A program made the position numbers and the translations under genes. From positions 186,001 to 250,000 of the forward strand of contig UQGG01000002.1 in NCBI GenBank assembly GCA_900540475.1: DNA of 64,000 nt. Reading direction: 5' to 3'. Below the pieces are notes generated by a model that worked only from the letters and a program-made list of their open reading frames with translations, did no database searches and had not been told where the DNA came from. Source of the DNA: an uncultured Robinsoniella sp. Lineage in GTDB: Bacteria > Bacillota > Clostridia > Lachnospirales > Lachnospiraceae. Below are positions 24,576 to 31,992 of this stretch, piece after piece. Within the stretch, counting starts at the first letter, position 1; every line of letters begins with the position of its first letter.

Positions 24576-26072
24576 CTATCTGTAAAAAACCTCTCCTAAA
24601 CGTAAATCGCTTCTGAAGTTACGGATATTCGTATCCTTGTCAATATAAACTGCCTCGATACCCATTGCTGCTGCCCAGTCGCCCATCTGCTCTGCATCCA
24701 GGTCGTAGGAGAATGCTGTATGATGTGCTCCGCCTGCATAGATCCACGCTTCTGCCCCGGTTGCCAGATTTGGTTCCGGTGTCCAGAATGCAGTTGCTAC
24801 CGGAAGTTTCGGCATTGGTTTTTCAACTTTCTTGCAGTTTACATCATTGATAATGAGGCGGAAACGGTTCCCCAGATCTACCAGTGATGTTGCCACTCCT
24901 TTTCCTTCTTTAGAAGTAAATACAAGGCGTGCAGGATCTTCTCTGTCACCCATGGAAAGCGGATTTACTTTTATCCCGATTGGACCCTCTGCAATTGTAG
25001 GGCAAACTTCCAGCATATGTGCCTGTAAGATTCCTTCTTTGCCAGGTACCAGATTGTAGGTATAATCCTCTAAGAAAGATGTACCCTTAGCGTCTTTCAC
25101 GCCATCCGCCATAATTTTCATAAGACGTACCATTGCAGCTGTTTTCCAGTCACCTTCACCGCCGAATCCGTAGCCTTTTTCCATCAGTCTCTGAATCGCA
25201 AGTCCCGGAAGCTGCTGTAAGGAGCCCAGGTCACCAAAGTGTGTTACGATTGCCTGGTAGTTTTTCTCCTCCAGGAAACGTTCAAATCCGATTTCAATAC
25301 CTGCCTGAACCGCAACGTGTCTGCGGAATTCCAAGGGGTCTCTGCCCTCTAAAATCATTTCATATTTATCATAATACTCTTCCACTAATACGTCAATGTC
25401 TCCAGCACTTACATTCTGGACATATTCTGCGATTTCATTGACCGGATAAGCGTCAATTTCCCAGCCAAACTTGATCTGTGCTTCTACTTTATCTCCTTCG
25501 GTAACTGCTACATTTCTCATATTGTCGGCTACACGGCATACGCGGATATGGCTGCTTTCCATGATACCCACAGCCGTTCTCATCCACTGTGCAATTCTTT
25601 TTTGTACCGCTTCGTCATCCCAATATCCTACGACTACTTTTCGTTCAATTCCCATGCGTGTTACGATGTGGCCGTATTCCCGGTCTCCATGTGCGGACTG
25701 ATTTTCATTCATAAAGTCCATATCAATGGTATCATAAGGGATTTCCTGATTAAACTGTGTATGTAAATGAAGCAGCGGTTTTCTGTATTCCTGCAGTCCT
25801 AAAATCCAGGATTTTGCTGGAGAAAAGGTATGCATCCAGGTAATTACGCCTGCACACTCTTCATCTGCGTTAGCTTCATTGAACGTTTTACGGATTAACT
25901 CATTTGTAATCAGTGTTGGTTTCCATACCACTTCAAAGGGAAGCAGACCGGATGCATTTAATTTCTCCACGATAATTTTTGAATGCTCTGCTACCTTTCT
26001 CAGACATTCATCGCCATATAAATCCTGTGATCCTGTAGCAAACCAAAACTTGTAATTTTTTGCTGCTTTCAT
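24576..26072 (-). CDS. araA: L-arabinose isomerase
   Basis: A 498-residue enzyme converting L-arabinose to L-ribulose. Family motifs include FWFATGSQDLYGDE at the N-terminus, ITWMHTFSPAKSWI, LHTQFNQEIPYD, GYGFGGEGDWKTAAMVR with a metal-binding Glu, and the C-terminal AGGAHHTAFSYDL. Length matches the family. It starts 14 nt after the araR stop. Confidence 0.97.
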   Translation of the reverse strand: MKAAKNYKFWFATGSQDLYGDECLRKVAEHSKIIVEKLNASGLLPFEVVWKPTLITNELIRKTFNEANADEECAGVITWMHTFSPAKSWILGLQEYRKPLLHLHTQFNQEIPYDTIDMDFMNENQSAHGDREYGHIVTRMGIERKVVVGYWDDEAVQKRIAQWMRTAVGIMESSHIRVCRVADNMRNVAVTEGDKVEAQIKFGWEIDAYPVNEIAEYVQNVSAGDIDVLVEEYYDKYEMILEGRDPLEFRRHVAVQAGIEIGFERFLEEKNYQAIVTHFGDLGSLQQLPGLAIQRLMEKGYGFGGEGDWKTAAMVRLMKIMADGVKDAKGTSFLEDYTYNLVPGKEGILQAHMLEVCPTIAEGPIGIKVNPLSMGDREDPARLVFTSKEGKGVATSLVDLGNRFRLIINDVNCKKVEKPMPKLPVATAFWTPEPNLATGAEAWIYAGGAHHTAFSYDLDAEQMGDWAAAMGIEAVYIDKDTNIRNFRSDLRLGEVFYR

Positions 26073-26086
26073 TTTAATAATCCTCC

Positions 26087-27199
26087 TTAAGATTTTATAT
26101 TTTTTAATTTTTGTTTTGTTGACTCTCTGATAATTAATTCCGGTTTTATCAGCCGCTCCACCCGGCTTTCCTCAGGGGGAACTTTACGAATCTGCTCTAA
26201 CAGCAGTTCTGCTGCCATCTCACCCAGTTTTTCCTGTGGATGTGCTATGGTCGTAAGAGGTACCAGACCATTTTCCGATATAATCGAATTATCATATCCC
26301 GTAACAGATACATCCTTTGGAACTTGTACGTTCCTTTTTTGCAGGGTTTTAATAACTTCCAGTGCAATCTGATCGTTATAGGAAACCACCGCATCCAGGG
26401 GAATCTTCTGCGTAATCATGCGCTCCACCATCAGTACCGGCTTACTTTTCCGGTCTTCGGTATGGAACCAGATTACCATATCCGGGTCATAGGGTATCCC
26501 CGCCTCATTCAGAGCCTTAACATACCCCTTATGCCGTTCTTTTCCCTGACTGTCATCTGCTTTAAATACACCGGCGATATGTACATGTCCCGTATCCAGC
26601 AGATACTTTGTCAATAAATACCCGCCCATGCAGTCATCCATCAGGATATGCGGTCTTTCTTCCATCTGGGGATACAGCCCCTGGATAAACACATATGGGA
26701 TCTCATACTCATCCAGCATTCCATACAAGTTCATGTGCCTGCACAGAATCTGACTTTTACTGGGTTCAATAATTAACCCGTCAATATCCTTTGTCAGGAT
26801 ATCTTCCAGTACTTTTGCCTCATTTCCCCGGCTGTTTCCCGTATTTTTCAACATAATGCTGTAGCCGTTTGCCGTCAGCACCTTGTCTATACCCTGGATC
26901 AACCTTGGAAAGATGTAATCCGAAATATAGGTGGTAATCACCGCAATATTCCTGGACTTCTTCTGATGTCCCATACGTTCCGAGCAAAAAGTTCCACGTC
27001 CATGCTGCGCTGTCACATACCCCTCATTCGTTAAAATGGAGAGTGCCTTACGCACCGTATGCCTGCTGACTTGAAAGGTTTCTGACAGTTCATTTTCTGA
27101 CATCAGCTTCTCTCCGGGTTTAATCCTTCCGGATAAAATATCATTCTTCAGCTGCTCCATTAACGAAAAATATTTTGTTTTTCCATTCTCTCCTGTCAT
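26087..27199 (-). CDS. araR: Arabinose repressor, GntR-LacI hybrid (AraR)
   Basis: A 370-residue regulator with a GntR-type winged helix at residues 10-75 (LMSENELSETFQVSRHTVRKALSILTNEGYVTAQHGRGTF) and a LacI-type sugar-binding domain after it (ISVTGYDNSIISEN near the end). This domain hybrid is characteristic of AraR of Firmicutes. The start at 27199 follows AGGAGGTG. It is the first gene of the operon it presumably represses, with an inverted repeat just upstream. Confidence 0.95.
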   Translation of the reverse strand: MTGENGKTKYFSLMEQLKNDILSGRIKPGEKLMSENELSETFQVSRHTVRKALSILTNEGYVTAQHGRGTFCSERMGHQKKSRNIAVITTYISDYIFPRLIQGIDKVLTANGYSIMLKNTGNSRGNEAKVLEDILTKDIDGLIIEPSKSQILCRHMNLYGMLDEYEIPYVFIQGLYPQMEERPHILMDDCMGGYLLTKYLLDTGHVHIAGVFKADDSQGKERHKGYVKALNEAGIPYDPDMVIWFHTEDRKSKPVLMVERMITQKIPLDAVVSYNDQIALEVIKTLQKRNVQVPKDVSVTGYDNSIISENGLVPLTTIAHPQEKLGEMAAELLLEQIRKVPPEESRVERLIKPELIIRESTKQKLKNIKS

Positions 27200-27224
27200 A
27201 GGCACCTCCTTGTATTTATTATAT

Positions 27225-27250
27225 AACTTGTATGCTCATACCTACAAGTT
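27225..27250. promoter_or_regulatory. Candidate AraR operator
   Basis: AACTTGTA (27225-27232) and TACAAGTT (27243-27250) form a perfect 8-bp inverted repeat, 26 bp across, 25 bp before the araR start. The half-site TTGTA/TACAA resembles AraR half-sites known from Bacillus, though the spacing is wider. Confidence 0.6.
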
Positions 27251-27276
27251 GTTGTTTTTACAAAAATCAAAAAAAT

Positions 27277-27292
27277 AGTGTCTCGAGACACT
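27277..27292. promoter_or_regulatory. 16-bp perfect palindrome upstream of araR
   Basis: AGTGTCTCGAGACACT is a perfect palindrome about 80 bp before the araR start. It may be a second regulator site for the operon. A direct repeat of ATCAAGTTCT follows at about 27316-27335. Confidence 0.45.
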
Positions 27293-27360
27293 GAGCGTAT
27301 TGAAATCATATTTAAATCAAGTTCTGATCAAGTTCTAATATACAAAAAGGGCGCCCTGGT

Positions 27361-27490
27361 AAAGCATGTTTAAATAGCTTTTCCAGCAGCACCATTTTCT
27401 TTCATTCCCTATATTCGATATATTTTAGCTTCAACGCTCTCAGGTAATCCATAAAGCATGTTTGGAAATGTATCCCGCCATCTGCATACG
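27361..27490. repeat. Two decayed copies of the interspersed element
   Basis: AAAGCATGTTTAAATAGCTT (about 27361) and AAAGCATGTTTGGAAATGTA (about 27452), the latter continuing into CGCCATCTGCATACGCC, match the AGAGCGTGTTTGAAAATTCA plus CCATCTGCACGCC outer end with many substitutions. No gene is seen in 27293-27555. Confidence 0.5.
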
Positions 27491-27529
27491 CCACTTCCCG
27501 GTTAATCTGCCCCGCATGTGACCCGCACT

Positions 27530-27571
27530 TGCCTTTAATCTACTGGCTCCTGCCTTTAATCTACCGGCACT
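27530..27571. repeat. 21-bp tandem duplication across the NUDIX gene end
   Basis: TGCCTTTAATCTACTGGCTC and TGCCTTTAATCTACCGGCAC are adjacent 21-bp units differing at a few sites. The second unit contains the final codons and stop of the NUDIX gene, so the stop region has been duplicated downstream. Confidence 0.8.
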
Positions 27572-28209
27572 TCCCACGCCTCATCTGCAAGCGCCCGAAA
27601 ACACATTTCCACCTGTTCTCTGTTATTTTTCTCTTCTGCAAGCCCTGGCAGTTCGTCCAGTCCAAAGTATCCGCTTTCGACCGTTTCTATATTTTCCCGG
27701 AAAGCACCTCCCACAGCCTCACATAACATAAAGATCTTGCAGATACCATATGCGTACACCGGCTGGTTATGCAGGTTTCTGTCCTGGACTGCAATGAGTT
27801 TCACTACCTCAACATCCAGCCCCGCCTCTTCTTTTACCTCTTTTATGGTATTGGATTTCACCGACTGGTTTACATCCACCCAGCCTCCGGGCAGTGACCA
27901 GGTGCCATTTTTCTCCTTTACCAGAAGTATCTTCCCTTCCTTAAATATCGCAGCTCTGGTATCCATCTTCGGCGTCTGAAATCCCGTTTCATTACAGAAT
28001 AAATCTCTCACTTTTTCCATAGAAAAGCCACTTTTTAGGCTCAACATTTCAGCTGCAATTTCCCTGATCCTTTCAAACCGTTCCAAATCAAAGTGATCCT
28101 TTGAATACGTCAGTCCTGCCTGAGCGATGAATTGTAATTCAACTGCAAAATCCAGCCATTTTGTATCTGCTCCTGTATCTGTCCTTATTTCTCCATCTTT
28201 TTGTCCCAT
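27556..28209 (-). CDS. NUDIX hydrolase with NUDIX_N domain
   Basis: A 217-residue protein. The N-terminal 70 residues form the helical NUDIX_N domain (LDFAVELQFIAQAGLTYSKDHFDLERFERIREIA). The Nudix box follows as GGWVDVN(Q)SVKSNTIKEVKEEAGLD; the first conserved Glu is Gln, and Lys replaces the usual Arg, while the catalytic EVKEE is kept. Relatives with this N-domain hydrolyse ADP-ribose or NADH-like compounds. The start follows GGAGGATTGT. It stands alone next to a flavodoxin gene. Confidence 0.9.
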   Translation of the reverse strand: MGQKDGEIRTDTGADTKWLDFAVELQFIAQAGLTYSKDHFDLERFERIREIAAEMLSLKSGFSMEKVRDLFCNETGFQTPKMDTRAAIFKEGKILLVKEKNGTWSLPGGWVDVNQSVKSNTIKEVKEEAGLDVEVVKLIAVQDRNLHNQPVYAYGICKIFMLCEAVGGAFRENIETVESGYFGLDELPGLAEEKNNREQVEMCFRALADEAWEVPVD

Positions 28210-28240
28210 ACAATCCTCCGGTTATGTAAATTAATATCTT

Positions 28241-28726
28241 TTATTCAAACAATTCCCTGGTTTTATCTGCTATTCTGGTTCCAAACACTTCAAATACTGC
28301 CTTGTTTTCTTCAAAATTGTCTTTTAATGCCACTGCCCCTAAATGGATAAATGGCTGTCCCTGTGAGGAACCGCCGGAATACAGCAGCATACCGTCTACC
28401 ATAAGGTGCATCAAAATCGTGGAAATAGCAATATCCGCCCCTCCCTGGGGATAATCCGCAGTCGCAAATGCTGCACCGATCTTCCCTTTCAGATAGGTAT
28501 TGCTTGTCTCATCCAGCCACTTCTTAATCTGCCAGCATGGATTTGCATGATAAGTCGGCGTTCCCACGACAACTGCCCTGCTCTCCCGGACAAATTTCAT
28601 GTCTACATGATCAATATCAAAAACCCCTGTTTCTACCTGGGCTACTTTTTTCATGCCCTTTGCAATCATCTCCGCCATTTCCTTCGTCCTGCCCGTCTTA
28701 CTGTAATAAATAACAGACATTTTCAT
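28241..28726 (-). CDS. Flavodoxin-family protein
   Basis: A 161-residue flavodoxin-fold protein that should bind FMN. The phosphate loop is YYSKTGRTKEMA, the second loop VVGTPTYHANPCWQ is at the flavin ring site, and FATADYPQGGADIA is the third. It may serve in electron transfer or quinone reduction; WrbA-like and flavodoxin types cannot be told apart here. The start follows AAAGGAGGAG. Confidence 0.9.
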   Translation of the reverse strand: MKMSVIYYSKTGRTKEMAEMIAKGMKKVAQVETGVFDIDHVDMKFVRESRAVVVGTPTYHANPCWQIKKWLDETSNTYLKGKIGAAFATADYPQGGADIAISTILMHLMVDGMLLYSGGSSQGQPFIHLGAVALKDNFEENKAVFEVFGTRIADKTRELFE

Positions 28727-28987
28727 TTTGTATCTCCTCCTTTATCGAACGGTCCGCAAGTATATTTCCACTCTTATATTCACAGCAGTTGATTCTAAGT
28801 TATCGTCTTTTTTGTTTCAGTTTTTGGTTTCAGTTTTTGGGTATAGCTTATTCTATAACGGATTCTTACTCAATGCAATTAAATAATGTATAAAGGGGGG
28901 ATATAGAAATTGCTGTCTGAAGAAAGGCTTGTTTCAAGTCCGTTCATCAATGAGAAAATTTGAATTAAAAAAATTCAAATTTCAATA

Positions 28988-29150
28988 TTGACACCTGTTA
29001 ACATATATGGTATTATCCACATATTAACGCTTGTAAACATATAGAGTAATTTTCACATATTAACACTCGTAAATATATGGCGAAATATTAACACCTATAA
29101 ACATACATAGTATTGTCCACATATTAGCACTTACAATCATTTATTTTGGA
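28988..29150 (+). promoter_or_regulatory. Five-unit tandem array of promoter-like repeats before the TetR gene
   Basis: Units begin at 28988 (TTGACA), 29024 (TTAACG), 29060 (TTAACA), 29088 (TTAACA) and 29124 (TTAGCA), at periods of 36, 36, 28 and 36 bp. Each resembles TTAACAcYTgTAAACATAT followed in most units by a TATT-like box and CCACATA. Unit 1 is a good promoter: TTGACA, 17 bp, TATTAT (29011-29016). Units 2, 4 and 5 look like weakened copies of the same promoter/operator. The -35 overlaps an imperfect palindrome (ACACCTGTTAACA), likely the TetR site. The preceding 28727-28987 shows no gene. Confidence 0.7.
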
Positions 29151-29182
29151 ATTGGTAACTTTACGTAAAGGAGAAAATAACC

Positions 29183-29767
29183 ATGAAAGACAAACCATAC
29201 CATCATGGCAATCTACAGATAGAATTAATAGAGAGCGGACTGTCGCTTATACATGAACATGGGCGTGAAAGTTTTTCGTTAAGAAAATTGGCAAAAAGGT
29301 TAGGCGTTTCCCCCACTGCTTGCTATAACCACTACGCTACAGCCGAAGATTTGCTGGTTGAGATGAAGAAATATGTTACAAAGAAATTTTGTGATGCCCT
29401 AACAGAAAGCATCCATGAGGATGAAATGATGTATGCAGCAATCAGCATGGGCAAAGCCTATGTAAACTTTTTTGCTAACAACTCACATTACTTTTCTTTC
29501 ATTTATGACAATGAAGATTATCGGATTGACTTAACGGATCATTCATTTGATGGTGATTTTGAACCTTTCCATATTTTTAAGGAAGTTGCTTTAAAGAGTA
29601 TGGAATGCAATAACATAGACAAAGAAAAATATCATGATAATCTCATCGTCATGTGGGCAACCGTTCATGGATTGGCAGCTATGGCGAATATGAAGGGCTT
29701 TCATTGCGAAAGCGATTGGGAAGCGCTTACCGAGAAGCTCCTGCTTTCAAAAATTAATTTGCTTTAA
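29183..29767 (+). CDS. TetR/AcrR-family regulator
   Basis: A 194-residue regulator with an N-terminal helix-turn-helix (SFSLRKLAKRLGVSPTACYNHYATAEDLL) and a C-terminal ligand domain of the WHG type (VMWATVHGLAAMANMKGF). The start follows AAAGGAG. It is followed 33 nt later by a nitroreductase gene, its probable target along with itself. The repeat array upstream may give multiple operator contacts. Codon use looks more A+T-rich than that of the surrounding minus-strand genes, a possible sign of transfer. Confidence 0.92.
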   Translation: MKDKPYHHGNLQIELIESGLSLIHEHGRESFSLRKLAKRLGVSPTACYNHYATAEDLLVEMKKYVTKKFCDALTESIHEDEMMYAAISMGKAYVNFFANNSHYFSFIYDNEDYRIDLTDHSFDGDFEPFHIFKEVALKSMECNNIDKEKYHDNLIVMWATVHGLAAMANMKGFHCESDWEALTEKLLLSKINLL

Positions 29768-29800
29768 TTAAAATAATTTCAATAAGAAAGGAAAAATGAG

Positions 29801-30454
29801 ATGACTATTTTGGAGGCTATGCGGGCACGTCATGCAGTAAGAAGTTACAAAGATAAAAAAATAGAAGAAAGTGTCATAAAGGAATTACAAGCGGAAATCA
29901 ATAGGTGTAACCAAAAAGGGAACTTATCCATCCAGTTGATTCGTAATGATACGAATGTATTTAAAGGTTTAATGGCAAATTTTGTTGGCTTTCGCGGAGT
30001 TTCAAATTATATCGCACTTGTGGGCGAATCCAATGAAAATTCAGAAGAAAAGGCGGGGTATTATGGACAGCGTATTGCGCTAACGGCGCAGCAACTGGGG
30101 CTAAATACCTGCTGGGCAGCATCTACCTATAAGAACCAAAAATGTAAGGCAAGCATTGGAAAGAACGAAAAGCTGGTATGTGTAATGGCAATTGGATACG
30201 GAGCAACTCAAGGTATTCCACATAAATCAAAAACGATAGCACAGTTATGCAGAGTAGAAAATGATATGCCGGATTGGTTCCGCAATGGCATGATCGCTGT
30301 GGCACTTGCCCCAACAGCTCAAAATAAACAGGATTTTTTAATTGTGCTAAACGGAGAAAAGGTTCAGTTTGAAGTAAAAGAAAGCAAGTATAGTAAAATC
30401 GATTTGGGAATTATCAAATACCATTTTGAAACTGGGGCAGGTCTATCCCTATAG
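29801..30454 (+). CDS. Nitroreductase-family protein
   Basis: A 217-residue FMN-dependent oxidoreductase-like protein. Its N-terminus (MTILEAMRARHAVRSYKDKKI) is the usual nitroreductase flavin-binding start, and GYYGQRIALTAQQLGLNTCW and PTAQNKQDF are conserved. The domain layout fits the TM1586-type putative nitroreductase group. It follows the TetR gene with AGAAAGGAAA as ribosome site. The pair may respond to a xenobiotic nitro compound or quinone; substrate unknown. Confidence 0.9.
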   Translation: MTILEAMRARHAVRSYKDKKIEESVIKELQAEINRCNQKGNLSIQLIRNDTNVFKGLMANFVGFRGVSNYIALVGESNENSEEKAGYYGQRIALTAQQLGLNTCWAASTYKNQKCKASIGKNEKLVCVMAIGYGATQGIPHKSKTIAQLCRVENDMPDWFRNGMIAVALAPTAQNKQDFLIVLNGEKVQFEVKESKYSKIDLGIIKYHFETGAGLSL

Positions 30455-30500
30455 CATACCACCATCTAACATTTAAACAGGTTATCACCACTTTTTTTCA

Positions 30501-30528
30501 TTGCAAATCTCCCAGACTTCACTATAAT
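30501..30528 (+). promoter_or_regulatory. Promoter of the YczE-like gene
   Basis: TTGCAA (30501-30506), 16 bp, TATAAT (30523-30528), 47 nt before the start codon. Confidence 0.7.
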
Positions 30529-30575
30529 ATACTATGGCATAAATCATGAGCTGCCTAAAAGGAGATTGAAAAATA

Positions 30576-31217
30576 ATGGATAACAAAAAGAAAAGAATAA
30601 GCATGACCATCGCCGGAGTCATACTGGTAGGCTTCAGCATTGGATTATTCAAAATGGCTGTATGGGGGACAGATCCCTTTACCGTATTCTGTAACGGTTT
30701 GGCAAACTTATTTCATTCCACCTACGGTATGGTATTTCCCATTGTCAGCGTCGTGCTTTTTACTATTATCTGGATGCTGAACCGACATCTGTTCGGGTTT
30801 GCAACCATCTTCACCATGTTTGGCATGGGCATTGTAGTTGACTTTTTCACAAATCAACTGCAGCATATATTTCAGAACCCGGGAATTACCGGGCGCGTTA
30901 TATTTCTGACGGGTGGTATCCTGATCATGTGTTTTGCTTCATCCCTCTATTTTACGGCTGATATGGGGGTATCTACATATGACTCCATCGCCCTGACACT
31001 TTGTGAAAAGACCAGGTTCCCCTTTAAAATATGCCGGATCACCACCGATCTGATCTGTGTTTTAATCGGATTTGCATTAGGCGCGCCTATCGGTATCGGC
31101 ACACTGGTTACCGCATTTTTTATGGGCCCGCTCATTCAATACTTTAACCGAAAATTTTCGGAACCATTTCTGTATGGACATCCCCTGGGCATAGCGGAAC
31201 GTCTGAAGCTCCGGTAA
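30576..31217 (+). CDS. YczE/YitT-family membrane protein
   Basis: A 213-residue protein with five or six transmembrane helices and the family motifs GFSIGLFKMAVWGTDPFTVF and GVSTYDSIALTL, plus IGIGTLVTAFFMGPLIQYFNRK near the end. Members are found widely in Firmicutes; one in Bacillus is linked to a peptide synthetase regulator, but the biochemical role is unknown. It has its own promoter and a hairpin at the end. Confidence 0.88.
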   Translation: MDNKKKRISMTIAGVILVGFSIGLFKMAVWGTDPFTVFCNGLANLFHSTYGMVFPIVSVVLFTIIWMLNRHLFGFATIFTMFGMGIVVDFFTNQLQHIFQNPGITGRVIFLTGGILIMCFASSLYFTADMGVSTYDSIALTLCEKTRFPFKICRITTDLICVLIGFALGAPIGIGTLVTAFFMGPLIQYFNRKFSEPFLYGHPLGIAERLKLR

Positions 31218-31221
31218 CAAA

Positions 31222-31261
31222 TAAGAAGAGGAAGGTTTACACCCGCCTCTTCTCTTCTTAT
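31222..31261. terminator. Bidirectional hairpin between convergent genes
   Basis: AATAAGAAGAGG and CCTCTTC...CTTCTTATT form an interrupted stem between the convergent YczE-like and DUF2007 genes. U-runs are short, so efficiency is uncertain. Confidence 0.5.
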
Positions 31262-31280
31262 TCCCATGCTGACAAAGCCT

Positions 31281-31607
31281 TTATTCTGTTTCGTCCACTG
31301 CCGCTTCCTGCGCTGCCTTTTCAAGCTCTTCCTCAGACACCTGACTGGTTTCATCCCAGTCTACTTCATCCATAATTGCTTTTGCCTGATCAAAGTACGT
31401 TTTTCCTACCATAATGTCCGTTCCATAAATAGAGGAACCGGCATAAATTCTGAGATATCCGCCTACCCCTCTATCCTGAACAAGATATGGAATATGATGA
31501 TCCTCCAGTAATCCTTCAATAAGACCTAATTCATAGTTATTACTTGCAGTACGAAGTAAAATGAGATCACTGTCTTGCTTATTATCTGAATCTTTCTTTC
31601 CAAACAT
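31281..31607 (-). CDS. DUF2007-domain protein
   Basis: A 108-residue cytoplasmic protein. The central region (LILLRTASNNYELGLIEGLLEDHHIPYLVQDRG, then DIMVGKTYFDQAKAIMDE) matches the DUF2007 putative signal-transducing domain, a small ferredoxin-like fold. The tail is rich in Glu and Ala. Function is not known; the family shows up as a stand-alone gene or fused to membrane proteins. The start follows AGGGAGGGATCTAT. Confidence 0.85.
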   Translation of the reverse strand: MFGKKDSDNKQDSDLILLRTASNNYELGLIEGLLEDHHIPYLVQDRGVGGYLRIYAGSSIYGTDIMVGKTYFDQAKAIMDEVDWDETSQVSEEELEKAAQEAAVDETE

Positions 31608-31887
31608 ATAGATCCCTCCCTTTCATTAGCTAAATGCCATGCCTGACTCCTTATGAACTGTTACAGTTATTATAACATTTCTGATAATAGAATACAATCA
31701 AACTTTCCATGGAGGATATTTATAAGATACAACCGATTATCCACTTTTTCTGAAAATGGAATATTTTCTTTTCATTTGCAATTATTTCCTCTGTAACCAG
31801 CTTTAAACTATTGCGATATTATTACGAAAATGTTACAATTCTTTTGTACTTAGCTAATACAAATAAAGGCAAAGGAGGATAATAATC

Positions 31888-31947
31888 ATGTGTTTTACAA
31901 ATTGCGAAGACTTATTAGCCTTTATCCGTAATTGTTTCGGATGTTAA
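31888..31947 (+). CDS. 19-residue cysteine-rich peptide
   Basis: The frame encodes MCFTNCEDLLAFIRNCFGC, with four Cys at positions 2, 6, 16 and 19. It has an excellent ribosome site (AAAGGAGG, 10 nt upstream), a candidate promoter (TTACAA about 31835, 16 bp, TAATAC about 31857) and a strong terminator 4 nt after the stop. It is therefore a complete miniature transcription unit, not a leader, because the next gene downstream is convergent. The peptide is amphipathic with paired Cys at both ends, compatible with disulfide bonding, metal binding or thioether modification, but no modification genes are adjacent. Confidence 0.6.
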   Translation: MCFTNCEDLLAFIRNCFGC

Positions 31948-31951
31948 TATC

Positions 31952-31985
31952 ATGGCTCTGACATTTTTGTCAGAGCCATTTTTGT
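31952..31985 (+). terminator. Strong terminator after the small peptide gene
   Basis: A perfect 12-bp stem, ATGGCTCTGACA/TGTCAGAGCCAT, with a 4-nt loop is followed by five U. Confidence 0.92.
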
Positions 31986-31992
31986 TTGAATA

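Noticed and set aside
28988..29150. Possible CRISPR array
   Set aside because: Units are directly adjacent without unique spacers, are too degenerate, and no cas genes are present; the units read as promoter/operator copies.
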